This document shows, in pieces, positions 24,081 to 37,638 of a stretch of DNA of 64,000 bases. The first letter of the stretch is position 1, and the number at the start of each line of letters is the position of its first letter. The position numbers were made by a program, and so were the translations under genes. Source of the stretch: Echiichthys vipera (Eukaryota > Chordata > Actinopteri > Perciformes > Trachinidae). The stretch is taken from contig OY829667.1 of the NCBI GenBank assembly GCA_963691815.1, forward strand, positions 8,942,821 to 9,006,820. Reading direction: 5' to 3'. The notes beneath the pieces are model-generated. The model was not told where the DNA came from. It made no database searches and worked only from the letters and a program-made list of their open reading frames with translations.

Positions 24081-26459
24081 TCACTTAGTGAAATTATGTT
24101 TAATGAGTCACTTTGATAGAACTTTTGTTGTACAGACAGCAGACACGTCAGACCCCGATCAGTGTTGTCGATATCATCTACATCTTGCATTGTGTGTCAT
24201 CTTCATTATCACCTTTCAAAGCTAATTAGTGTGTGACATATGTATGTAAAAGACACACAACAAGCCTCCATCATGTCGTCCACAGCTTCATTTGATGAGT
24301 TATGTGAAGAATCCAGTGGACATTTAGTTACGTCCTCACAAGTTACACAACTGAACTCATGATTATAGGTTTTGAATATGATAAGGAGATTACTTAATTA
24401 TGTAGCGGAATCATGTACTTTAAAGTTTTAATTTGCCCTGTTAAGATAAAAAGGGGCACCACTTTACTTTTGGAAGAAAAGTACTACGATACCAATTTAA
24501 TAATAACATGCTGTAGTCTCATAACTGGGAGTCGTCACTGTATATATTGACCTAGTTTCTGCTTAGAAGAAATATCAACTCAAATGAAAACTTTTCTTAT
24601 AATATAGATATATGAGATAATATATTGTGTGCCAAAGATTGCTGGATAAACACTGTATATAATTATTAAAGATAGTGCGACTTGTTGCTGCTCATGGAGG
24701 AATTGTTGGGTTTCTGTAAATGATGAATAAATCAGTGTGGTCTTGACCTACTCTATACAGTACAGTCTTGAGATAAGTTTTGTTATAATTTGGCACTAAG
24801 AATACAATTGATTTGAATATATATATATAAATTAACTGATTCGTAAAAAAGGATGAACATAACATTAGCTGGGCGTTAGCGATAGGAAGTAATGATGGAC
24901 ATATGGGTGGTCAATGTGTTGTTATAGGTTATTTATGAGAGAATGAACTTTAAATTATCTACTCATTCAGAGCACTATCCAACATCAATTCCGATCACAT
25001 CAATAGATATTGTCATGCTTAAATGTGCAGAGTAGGCTGGAGACAGGTACAGTTGGCCTACTGACAATGTAGGCAATGGTCCTGGGTGGCACAGCGGACC
25101 CTCATTGGAGTGAGAATGTCAAAGTCTCTTTAGCCGTTGAGCTGAGCTGCTACAAAGTGGCTTTGGATAGCCCTAGAAAGGAGTGTGGATGAGGCATTGA
25201 AGCAGTCTTTTGTACTGATGATGAACAGAGAGCGTTGTTGCTAGTAACTTATCAAATTTGGTCTTTTAAACGCAACAGTACTTCCTTGTCTCCATGGCCC
25301 ATTAAAATTGTAATCATACGACTTACAACAAATTGAAAACATGTAGGAATCAATAACACAAACAAAATGAACTTTCGAAACAACTTTCTTAACTGACAAA
25401 TTTAAGTTTTGCACTACTAGTAATAAAACAAAAGTTTATACATTCTTTAATCAATTATTGATTTCTACTTTCAGTATAAAAATAGCTCTTTGGTCATAAG
25501 TGACCACTAGATGGCAATATGGTAGGGAAATTGGACAGACTGATATCATCTGATTGGCTTACCCTGATATTCCTCTGTACAATTTTAACCATATTGCTAT
25601 CTAGTGGTCTTCTGTTAAGGAGAGTGTCATCTGACATGCAGCCTATCAGAGCAATGGGTTTGTTTAGGGGATAATTGGCTGTAGGACAAATGGCCTTCCG
25701 GTCCAATGGGACATTTTTCAGACTATTAGGAATTATGAGCTTTTAGAACAATAGCACTAGCACCCAAAAGTCATTTTCTACAACAACAGAACAATAATTG
25801 GCATAATTTTGTCGCTTAGTATTAAATCAAAGGTGAAGTTTCTAAATCATCAAAACTTACGAATATATGTTAAGGCAAGAGACTTGTTTGATTTCTAAGA
25901 CCTAACATTTTGTAATCTTTGTTTATACCAAAACAATATACGTAGACTTTTTTAAACTGTGTAGCCTGGCTGAAAGTTAAAAGTTCCACATTGCAAACAG
26001 AGGTCATGCACCTTTCCTTATGTACATCTAAAACAAACAGTTAAACAGTGTAACAGTGTATTTTCTATAGCTTATTTGGATAACGATTCAGAAACCATTG
26101 AAAATGGATCAAATGTGTTTGAAATCTGTGAGAAATGGCACCACAACACAGCGCACACAGACAGAGGCATGAAATCTGAAATCTCTTGGGGAAAGTGGAG
26201 AGAGATGGGGAGTAAGGTCACCCCATCCTTTTCCACACATTCACCTGGAAACCTTGTTTTTCTTTGTCAAACTCCCACTATGTCTTTCAAAATGTTTCGA
26301 AAACACAAACTCAAAGAGTCGATGAGCTTATTTCTAACGAGTCAGTGTAGGAAAGGCCCAATTTATTTCACGCGGGTTCTAAGTTCTTATTTGGTTTTAG
26401 ACTCGGCTGAGATGTAGCAGCAGCAACAGTGCATCTAATAATAACAAGGCCTAAAAATA
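24081..26459. other. Unique AT-rich non-coding DNA, transposon-poor
   Basis: Few repeats: a short AT tract at 24814-24829 and the inverted repeat at 25502-25609. No exon is recognised. The open frame at 26076-26417 has no domain-like features or splice context. Confidence 0.5.
25502..25609. repeat. Hairpin: inverted 22-bp arms around a 65-bp loop
   Basis: GACCACTAGATGGCAATATGGT (22 bp) at 25502-25523 is inverted at 25588-25609 with one mismatch. The core CACTAGATGGCA is a motif frequent in fish repeats. It may be the remnant of a small MITE. Confidence 0.75.
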
Positions 26460-28500
26460 CACAGGTAAATCTCTCCTTGGTAACCACAGGGACCTGGCTT
26501 CACCGTCCACCGAGGGAGCTCGCTGACTAATGAAGTCGGGAAGCTTAGAGCAATTAGACACATCAAAGCTTGAATCTGAAAATTAATTAGGCTCTTCTCT
26601 CTTTCGGCAGGAGCATCCGCTCATGCAGCAGCTAATTACCATACTGCCATCAAAACATGCAGGTGCCCATGTTGTTACTGCTAAGACCACTGCGAGAAAT
26701 GTGTGCTTCTCATCTACAAAATCATATCAGAGAGTGATGCATGAAGTTGACATTTATGGATATCTCAGTTACAGGGATCAGGTTCTATTACTAAAGCCTC
26801 CTGTGGATTGACTGACCCACTCATTAATCGAAGCACTGAGCATTTTTATATACCATAAATGTCTCGGTCAACTTTGAAGTATTAAGTAGTGCATTTCAGA
26901 GTCTATGTGGTCGCTGTTTGGTTGCAGACGATTGCAGTTTTGTAAACCTTGTGTTTAGGTTTCCTCAACCCTGTATCAAAAGCTTTCAATCTTAAACTTG
27001 GGTGTGTCACATCAAAAGCGACTTTGCGGTCTCTCGTTAACTTTTAATGTCAAAAGAATCACTGACATTCACTGAACTCTGTGGTCGTTTTAAGAACTTT
27101 TTTTTTAGCCACCCCAAAATCCGGTTGTGCCGTGTGAAGTCACATCAAAGCACAGGCAATCACCCGCTCATTCGCACTAATGAAGAGCTCCTTCAAACAC
27201 AAGTGCTCATTATTAACGACACCTGATTTTAAATGTCAGGGTGTATTATGTAAATTACCCAACCCCCACCCCATTGACCGCCACCACCCTTTTCCCCCCA
27301 GCCCTATGCCAGACGATTGTGTAAATTTTGGGGAAAAGAATATTATTCATTTTTTTTCAATCTGCTCTGGGAGAATGGAGAATAATGGTGTATTGAATAT
27401 TTTGTAAATGTCGTTGTTCTAGTTAATTTTACGATGACAAAACAGGTAAATAATGCATAACTTCTCATTGATCTGTTATATGACAGTAATCAGGGCTTCT
27501 TAACCTGTTTCCTCATGGTAATGTATTAATCATTTCCCTCAGCCACTCTGCTGTGAAATTAATGTTGCCCAGTATGTTTTCCCTTTAGGCTGCACTTTGA
27601 TTAATGAGCCCGGTTCATTCTGTGCTACTCTCAAAAAGGAAAAATGTATCCCAACAAAAGTTATGAAAGTTCACAAAGTGCCCATGTCCATCATTTCTGC
27701 ACGTTGATTGCGGCGAGTTGTATTGATAGCGCGGTTATCTTGTGAAATGCAGGAGACGGAGCATTAAAAACAGCTGAGATAATCATTATCTTTGATAATG
27801 ATTAAAACTCGATAGGCAACAATGGGAATGAGATTTCTCAGGTTTTTACGAGTCAACACTGCGGAGGCCCTCAGGAAAACAAAGTTCAGACCAAGAGTGG
27901 GAGATAAATCCCAGCTGTAGACAAAGCCTATATTTCTGTGTTCCTGCAGTTTTGCTCTAATCTGTCTCTCTCAGCCCTGTAAGCTATTAAAGGCCAGACA
28001 AAGGCAGTCCAGAGTTAAGCACCCTGTGGGGAGATCTTATTTACAGTGTAACTGCCACTTTGACTGCCTGCCACCTCTGTCTTGCTCCTGTGCCCCCCCA
28101 ACATTTTTTTCCTCTCTTTCTCGTCTCATTCTTTCTCACTTCCATCAGCTAGTGTGGGCTTTTAATCTCAAGCAGCTGAAATTCCATCTTTCAGCTTTGG
28201 CTTGCCAGTTTGAAAGGCTAGTGTTCAACTTCTTGTTTCTGACTTGGCGTTTAATAGAACTATTGTTCAGTTTGAGGCATAACCCATTAGGGTGAGGCTG
28301 AGAGTGGAGAGAAACATAAGTAATAGAGGACCGCTCCAGCCATTTCTTGCAGTCTCACCATTAAGAAGGTATCCTCCCACGCCCCAACAAGACCTCTTTT
28401 ACAGCATACTGCAACAACTTGAGATTTGGTGCAACCGGATTTGAATAGTCAAATCTGGAGGTCAGCCATCATTTCCTTCTCTTAATACCTTCATCGGTTT
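26460..28500. promoter_or_regulatory. Candidate cluster of conserved non-coding elements
   Basis: About 2 kb nearly free of simple repeats and transposon motifs, with even base composition. Homeodomain-type TAAT cores are frequent: GCTGACTAATGAAG and AGCAATTAGACAC near 26520-26560, AAAATTAATTAGGC near 26580, CAGCTAATTACC near 26628 and TTTGATTAATGAGC near 27597. At 27778-27804, GATAATCATTATC is followed by GATAATGATTA, a doubled GATA/TAAT array with dyad symmetry. This texture is what vertebrate developmental enhancers look like. No gene is present to assign them to. The call is inference from composition only. Confidence 0.3.
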
Positions 28501-30869
28501 ACATCTTAATTAAGATTTATTTTGCTGTCTGGAAGTGGACCTGGCTGAAAATATTAACTTAAGAAATATCAACAGTCATTTGCTTTTAGATACAGCACAT
28601 ATGTGGGTAAAATAGTTTCAACCAGGGCTAGAAGCATTAAAAAAAAAAAAAAATCAATATTGTGACACTCAGCTTTTCTCAAAACTGTCGGCAAGAAAAT
28701 ATACCCGGGGATGAATTCATCATTTGCATAGTGTGATACCTTAAAAACGGCCTGACACAAGTAATAAAAATGTATTAGCTTGCCAGGACATGTGGGGCTA
28801 TGTTGTGCTGAGTGTGTTGCCTGGCAGTGCTGAATAAGCTAAGGCTACAAAACTTCCTCCTGGGTTTATGATATGATTCTACCCGGAATTGATCTTATAA
28901 TTGTGAGACTGACACCTCGTGTGGTGTTATTGTCAACACATCTCCCACCCAGACGCCTCATGCTATGCTGGCCTGAAATTGTCCTGTCGCTGCAGTGCCT
29001 TAGGCTACAAAGTCTCTCTTAGTAAACATACCTATTCAATTATTACTGAAAAAAATAAGGTAGCAAGATGGCATCATGGTAGCAGTCCTGACAGGGAAGA
29101 ATATTTAAGTATTTTTGAGAGAAAATGCTTCATTTATTCAGCATCAACCTGAGAGGTTCCCACAGGCAAAGTGTCAGCACCAAAGGAAATAATAATGACC
29201 ACTTAAGCCTAGTCTTCCAACATGCTCATTATCAGTGGATGTAAATAAGTCAATTAGCATTCAGATCATCGATTTGCAGCCATGGCCCAGCTGAAATGGC
29301 CTCATTATTTTTTTCATTTTTCATTTTTATACCAATAATAACAAATAAACAGGTTTCTCACAGCAGCTTTCTGTGTTTATGAAGAACACAGACACCTGAA
29401 CCGAGCCTTCAGCATTAATGCATACATTTCTGTCACACAAATAGTTGCACATTATGAAATGCCAACCAAGGTCATCAACAATAAGAGGAATCTATTTACA
29501 GTTTGGAAGAATCTGTAATATATTTTTTCATGGTTTTATTTAAGGGTTATTTATTCTCTGTTTTTGTCATCATCATTGGTTGATTAGGATGGATGCAATG
29601 AATTTTAACAGAAATGACTTAGCGCATTTATGATTAGTCATTACATTTATATAAAAACAGTTGTGAATGCTATTCAGCATTACTTGTCACCGAATGCAAA
29701 ATAATTAACACCTAGTTTTTTTTTATTGGTTATACGAACTAAATACATATCCAACAATCCGTACGAAATGACCACTTGTGCCCAACACCACATACAGCAT
29801 TATACTATAGCCCAATACCCAGGAACAACTATAAGCTATTTATGGATAGGCTTTGGTTCTGTTGGCAGTTCAAAAAAGCTCAGATAAAATACCTCAGAAA
29901 ACAACAGTGACAGGCGGCATCACTCCAGGTCTAGCTACAGATTCAGTACATGGCAATGGGTTAAGCAACCTAGCTTTTAGAAACGGCTAGCATATAGCCC
30001 AAACATAAATCACGGTTGGACTGCTCACTCTTGTACTCCTGTCTATAGTCGAGAGATCCATGGTGGGCAAGGTCAGCCATTGTTCAAACATCATTTAAAA
30101 ATCGCTAAAAGGCTGGCAGTTAAGCACTTCACCTCAACCTTATTCTTTATTTCTCATCCTTTTGACTAGGGCACACGGAGATGTTTGAAAGGTGCAAGAT
30201 GAGGGCAAGTAGTTTTCATATAAATAGCATGGATGTTGTGAATGATGTTTTATTTCAAAGCGTTTAATGTTTCAAGACGTCTGAAAAGTCGGTTTTATAT
30301 TTTGATGAAACACTATTGTGTAGCTGACAGTTGGCGATGTCCCCTCACAAAATGCATTCAATTTTCTAATGATTACTTAAATCAAGCACTATTTGGCATA
30401 GCAGAAAATGTAGGATAGACCACTGTGGATATAATGTGTGAAAAGCTCAATTGCTGAGAGGCACTGGCTGTTCTAAAAGCCAGATTTTACTCAAATAAAA
30501 CCCTTGGTGATAAAAACGTTTTAACCATTAATAAAACTCATGTGATGCCAAGCTGATGACTAATAGGGACTAGGAAATATTGCACTTTACTGTGAGCATG
30601 ATAAACCAACCACATGTAAGTATGCATTAAAAAATGCTTTATCCTCCTGTGGCTCTGTCATATTAATTAATTAAGTCACACATGGGAAAGAATAAGCATA
30701 CTGTCCAACTCATTGCCAAAAACATTACAAAGATTGCATTCTATTGAGTAAATAAAGTAGGACAATGCCATCGTCTGAAACTACTTTGAACCGTCAAACA
30801 ATACAGATAGAAAACCTTGAAAGCCGAGATGCAAATAATGAATTGCAACCTTACTAAAATTCCTAATGG
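28501..30869. other. Unique AT-rich non-coding DNA
   Basis: No recognised transposons, exons or long simple repeats. An A run (14 A) is at about 28639-28652. Open frames at 28569-28760 and 28919-29152 are random. The scarcity of insertions continues from the neighbouring candidate regulatory block. Confidence 0.45.
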
Positions 30870-32870
30870 ACTTTCCTTTCCAAAAACAACCTTCAATAAA
30901 CGCCACAGACAAAGTCACAATCATAGCTAGTGATGGGAGCCAACAAACGCAAACATCACATGGATATAGTCAGGGTTTCATTATTGTTAAGACTGAGCAT
31001 GACACAGCAGCCAAAAAAGTCTGAGTAATGGCACAGCGGCCAAAAAACCCCATTCTGCGGCCAAAAAAAACCCAGTCATGGCATGGCAGACAAACAAGGC
31101 CTGTGGCGCGGTGGCCTAGAAACAACACAGCATCACAATCTTAAAGAAAATAAAAATTTCACTTACTGTTTGTAGATCTACCTGAAAGAGGAGCCAAAGC
31201 ACCAATCTATAGGCTATTCATAAAGATACAGCAAAAGCGAGCTAGACAGACACGTGGGTAACTAACTAGCTGTCTAGCTCGCAAGCAAGACAGTTGATAG
31301 AGAACAGGCTTTCATTTCCAAGGACAACTATCAATAAACTCCATAGACAAAGTCACAATCATTTAGGCTAGGCCTATAATGATGTCATCCAACATAACAC
31401 AAGATATATAAATACATAAATATATCCAAGTTTTTTTCCAAATCATTGTTAACATGTTACCGCATTATATGACACAGCACAACACAGCATCAAATAGAGA
31501 CAGACAAAAGCTAGCTAAAGACAGGTGTCTAGTTAGCCAGGCAGCTTGCTTGCCATACAGAGTTGATAGAGTTAAAAAGGTTACATATTATGCTCATTTC
31601 CAGGTTTATACCTATTTGGGTTAAACTAGAACATGGTTATATCCTTTAATGTTTATTTTTCAACTGTCTGTCTGAATCACTCAATTTTAGGGCCTGTCTC
31701 GTCTCCTCAAGCCTCAATTCCAAAAAATAAAAATAAAACAAAATATCACTGTCTGTTCCGATTGGCTCATGACAAAAATATGTTGCGTCTTTATAAACTT
31801 AGTTCTTAATCTGTCGGTGGAGGTACTCAGATGGGTGGCCGGTATATTCTAATAAGCATGCATGTGCCAAGCCAAATGGCTTTTTCAAATCCCATGTTTT
31901 TAGATCTAGGCACCCCACAAATAAACTGACTGGGTTGTCTTATTTCACAGTTTATGGACTGGTAGGTACTTCAAATACCCAAATGTGTACAAGCACTGAA
32001 AAAGGGAGTTTTTCATATGTAGCTTCAATACAAGCAGTTTGGCTTAGTGGCCTCAGCTGTGCCACAAGTGTGTTCAGACTGAACCCAAAGCTTATTTTGG
32101 CAGGTGGCACAATTTGGTACAAAGCTAATGGAAAGACACAAGTGGACATGAATGATGTTAGCCCATGGTAGCACAAACTGTAGCAAAGACACATCCATCC
32201 ATGCAGGCTAAGAATTTTACAAAAATTAGAGAAGGAAGGAAGGAACCCAGTTGGTTTTCAGTCTGAGTCAGGGCTGTCACACAAAGACTCACACAGTCAG
32301 TTTGTCAGATTAGCTTGTTAAGATTAGGAATTATAAAGCGAGACAAAATGTTGCTTTATATTCAGTCTGAAGGCACCTGAAGGGGTCACAACAAGCAGAG
32401 ACCCGAGGCACGGCGGCCAGGAAACGACACAAGATAACAAACTGGGACACTTACTTACTTGTAGGTCTATCTGAAACAAACAAACAAAGTAAGTCAGCCA
32501 TGTGTCATGGAAGCCACTTAAATAAAGTGAACATCAACACAATTTAAACTAACTAATTACAGTCATTAGTTGGACAGTTGCACCACACTAGTTGGAGACA
32601 TCATAACAAGCAAAGGTCGAGCCAATTAAAGTCCAGACATGGCATAGCAGCAAACATGACACAAACAAAATGCAAATAAGAAGCAGGGGATTGTAGGGTC
32701 ATTTTTAAAGACCTAGGCTGTACACTGGTGAGCACAGGCCCAGACATGGTACGGTGGGTTAAAGACTGTTAATGGCAGCCAAGAAAACACAGGCAACCCA
32801 ACATAACACAAACTTTAAATAAGATAGATTTGCACTTACTATACATTGTTTTACTTGAAATAAAGTCCAT
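30870..32870. repeat. Degenerate ~0.44-kb tandem repeat, interrupted
   Basis: A phrase with CAATAAACGCCACAGACAAA then GTCACAATCAT at about 30892-30922 recurs as CAATAAACTCCATAGACAAA then GTCACAATCAT near 31333, an offset of about 440 bp. ACAGTTGATAGAG near 31291 recurs as ACAGAGTTGATAGAG near 31557. A module of GGCGGCC-like sequence, then GAAACAACACA, then CACTTACT and GTAGATCTACCTGAAA occurs three times, ending near 31185, 32480 and 32860. The third stretch follows a transposon inserted at 31572. A hairpin with perfect 13-bp arms (GCGAGCTAGACAG) lies at 31237-31249 and 31270-31282. I do not know the family. The unit is non-coding. Confidence 0.55.
31572..32022 (+). mobile_element. TTAA-flanked non-autonomous DNA transposon
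   Basis: It starts TTAAAAAGGTTACATATTAT followed by GCTCATTTCCAGGTTTATAC. It passes through CTGTCTGTCTGAATCACTCA and TCACAGTTTATGGACTGGTA, and ends GGGAGTTTTTCATATGT. This is the order of a very common teleost MITE whose full ends are AAGGTCACATATTATG and its complement. The right terminus is shortened here. It inserted at the end of the second ~0.44-kb unit. No transposase is present. Confidence 0.7.
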
Positions 32871-33528
32871 AAACTGGTCCGTCCACATAAAGGGGCTTGT
32901 TGCCTCATCGTCCTCCTGCTTGTCTTTCTCTTTCATCAGAAACTTGATGACCAGAGCCTTTCATCACAGTTCAACTTTTTATTTGAAAGTGAAAGAGGAT
33001 TGTCTCCACTGGTCATAATGTTAGTTTAAACCACGTTGCTATCCTTTCAGGAAGTGATCACTCTATTTGAGCTAATGAAACAATCTCTGAGCTTTTCTAC
33101 TTAAAAGCGATGGAAAACTCTGTGTTCATTGCACGGATAACAAGATAATTCAGGGGCAGGTTGTCATGTGTTCAGCCGCTGAATTGTAAGTTTTCTTTAC
33201 TTTCAACAAGAACTGTTTGAGACATGGGAAAACCTCCATGTGGACTTACTTCCAGGAGTTAAAAAAAAAAAACCCTGCAAATTCATTGATGATTGATGCC
33301 CCGCCCATCTGCAGCTCCTGTCAAATAAAAGCCTTTTCTGCAAGCCCCACCCTCTACCTCACCTTAAGGGAGTAATTAAGTTAAGTTTATGACTGTTGAT
33401 TTCAGTGCATGTTGAATATAAGAGTATATAAATGCACAAAAAAAATATCTTATTTTCTCCATTGGTCATAATGTCAGTTTAAATCAGGGGTGTTGATTCT
33501 ACTTATTTTCAAACCTGTAACAAGCTTC
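32871..33528. other. Non-coding DNA with a 30-bp direct repeat
   Basis: CTCCACTGGTCATAATGTTA then GTTTAAACCA at 33005-33034 recurs with few changes at 33456-33485. The 450-bp spacing matches the period of the tandem at 30870-32870, so this segment may be a further diverged extension of it. A run of 12 A is at 33260-33271. No exon is recognised. Confidence 0.45.
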
Positions 33529-33641
33529 AGCTGTGGTGGTGTGGTTGTTAGCACTGTCGCCTTACAGCAGTTCCTGGTTCACAGCAGTTCCTGGGCCCTT
33601 CTGTGGAGTTTGCATGTTCCCCCCGTGGCTGCGTTGGTTTT
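33529..33641 (+). mobile_element. 5' head of a tRNA-headed retroposon
   Basis: GCTGTGGTGGTGTGGTTGTT with AGCACTGTCGCCTTACAGCA is the A-box head of a widespread teleost SINE-like family. The body reads TTCTGTGGAGTTTGCATGTT and ends at GCGTTGGTTTTC. A 16-bp phrase (CAGCAGTTCCTGG-type) is duplicated within the head. It is truncated and meets an inverted copy of the same family head-on. Confidence 0.7.
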
Positions 33642-33654
33642 CAGAGCAACGGAG

Positions 33655-33880
33655 ACAGACAATCATTCACACCCAAATTCACACCTATGGGCAATTTAGA
33701 GTAATCAATTAACCTAACACCTGCACATCTTTGGACTGTGGGAGGAAGCCAGAGAACCCGCAGAAAACCCACACAGACACAGGAGAACATGCAAACTCCC
33801 CACAAAAGAGCCCTGCCCGGATTCGAACCAGCAACCTGCTGTGAGGTGACAGTGCTAACCACCACACCATGTGCCACCCC
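33655..33880 (-). mobile_element. tRNA-headed retroposon, minus-strand copy
   Basis: On the minus strand the copy reads TGGCACATGGTGTGGTGGTT, with A box TGGTGGTTAGC (33854-33864) and a perfect B box GGTTCGAATCC (33819-33829). It continues with GGGGAGTTTGCATGTTCTCC and ends in AATTGCCCATAGGTGTGAAT. Both internal polymerase III promoter boxes are intact at the motif level, but its 3' half is missing. Together with the plus-strand head at 33529-33641 it forms an imperfect hairpin of about 100-bp arms. Confidence 0.8.
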
Positions 33881-34944
33881 TTAGTGTAACATTTGTGAAG
33901 AAATTAAGTAAAGTTACCTCTGTTCAATTTATAAGTTATAGTTATCTAAATGAATTAGGTAAAGGGATAGGAGATTGCTGTTAATGAGAAGATTTTAGTA
34001 ATTTCATTTAAATTTGACATGTTCAATTTCTTGCTTGTATAAATACTACCTAACACACCTGTTTTTTTGCACTTTAACGATGCTTCAATAATTGTTTTCA
34101 TCATACTCAGCTCATCACTGCTAATTAGCACGGGGCATGTTTTGCTGCTTTAACAAATCATGTGTAGTATCTGTTGCGGTGGGAATTTTATAATAATTAT
34201 ATACATGTATATGAACCTGATAGCTAATATCAAGACCAACACTGTGATGTATCTACTTGGTGTTTATAATGCCTAATTGGCGAGAAAAATGCAATTTTAT
34301 TGATAAAATATATCCCGCAATACACCATGGGAGTTCCCAGTTAGACTTTTTCTGAAGCATCTCTGTAACAGAAGGTTGTACAGAGATGGAAGTTGATCCT
34401 TTGAATAAGTTTTAATGTATAGGCTTTCCAACGGTGCCACTCCTGAGTGTCTTCAACCTTCCGTTCGCGAGAAATGTCACAGTTTATCACAAATATGAGA
34501 AAGAAAGGTTACATTTACTAGAAATTACTCATCCAGGATAAAAAGATTTCCAGACTAAAATGTAATTAGTATTTTAAAGTTAACGTGTCTATAAATCATT
34601 TAAATTGTATTTATTGATATTTATTACATGAAAAAAATGTGTACATTTTAAAACGTTTACTTAAAATATTCTAGTTCCCATTGAATTTAAATTCTACTAT
34701 GTATAAATGACTTAGATTTATTTGATACATTCTACTATACCAAAAAGTAATTTTTTTCAGTGCAGTTAGCTCAAAGCAATAACAATTAATGCAACAATAG
34801 CAACCGCAACATTACTTCTCATCATGTTTCTCATCATAGATATATATTTTTTCTTTTCTTTAAAAATAACAACAAACTCATTTAAAGTTCATTCATTCCA
34901 TTTCCATTTCATTATGAGGCTCTCTAAGAGGAATATTCAAAACT
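33881..34944. other. Unique AT-rich non-coding DNA
   Basis: No recognised repeats or exons. Composition is very AT-rich around 34550-34760. Confidence 0.5.
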
Positions 34945-35300
34945 TTAATAATAATAATAATACATTTTATTTATGGGCGCCTTTGATGACACTCAAGGTC
35001 ACCTTACTAGTACAAAAAATAAATAAATAAAATAAAATAAACAAACAGACAGAAGTAATAACAAAACAAACCAAACATAAATGCAATAAACAGCAACAGA
35101 GAAAAAGTAAAAAGCGACACAGAGAGGCTAGTTTGAAGAGGTGGGCTTTTAGAAGGGAGGGATGCACGGCTGAAAGCTCTTGCCCCCATGGATGACAACC
35201 GGGCAGGAGGTGTGGTGAACACCACAGAGAAACAATCCAGGTTTGGTGTGTAGCTGTGGAACAAGTCAAAGAGGTAAACTCTTTAGATGACCACACTCAA
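34945..35300 (+). mobile_element. Teleost interspersed repeat (AAT)n-CATTTTATTTATGGGCGCC
   Basis: A short (AAT)n is followed by ACATTTTATTTATGGGCGCC, TTTGATGACACTCAAGGTCA and then an A/AAAT-rich stretch. Later parts read GAAGAGGTGGGCTTTTAGAA, GAGGGATGCACGGC and TGTGGAACAAGTCAAAGAGG, ending GATGACCACACT. I know this order from a common fish retroposon-like family. The short minus-strand frames across it (34967-35296) are not real proteins. Confidence 0.55.
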
Positions 35301-37199
<1,899 letters not shown>

Positions 37200-37350
37200 T
37201 TACAGAAAATGTAGCCATATACTCAGAATATCCCCCTGGGTGCTATCAATGTCATCTACGTATATCATTTTCCCCAATTCATTGTTTATGGAGCGGCTCC
37301 AGACTTGATGACATCACAAACTTGGTTTTAGCGCTCTAGTTTTAGGAGGT
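37200..37350. repeat. Fragment of a dispersed fish repeat
   Basis: CCCCAATTCATTGTTTATGG with AGCGGCTCCAGACTTGATGA and CATCACAAACTTGGTTTTAG matches a repeat phrase I remember from several teleosts. Its ends are not visible, so it is an internal fragment. Confidence 0.4.
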
Positions 37351-37638
37351 AGCTGTCAATCTGTAGTCTACTGATATTGTTGGACTGTCTTTGACTGTAG
37401 GAATAACATGTATGAATTTTCCAATGAATAAGAACATCTTTGCAAGAGTACTACCAATCCCACGGCAATTGTTAACAATCTTTACCTGACCATGTGATGA
37501 GAATCACAGAGCAGAATATCGTTCCTAGGGAGTTCTCAAATCACAGATGGGACTAAGCAACTGCTAACAAGCCTGTGTGGCGGCTAGAATTGATTTCAGG
37601 AGTGAACAACCAATTTTTGGTGCGCGCCGTAAACAAGC

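Noticed and set aside
26076..26417. 113-codon plus-strand frame
   Set aside because: No recognisable motif, no splice context and average composition.
33819..33864. Intact A and B boxes considered as a tRNA gene
   Set aside because: The sequence after the boxes is a known retroposon body; there is no acceptor-stem pairing or anticodon arm of a tRNA.
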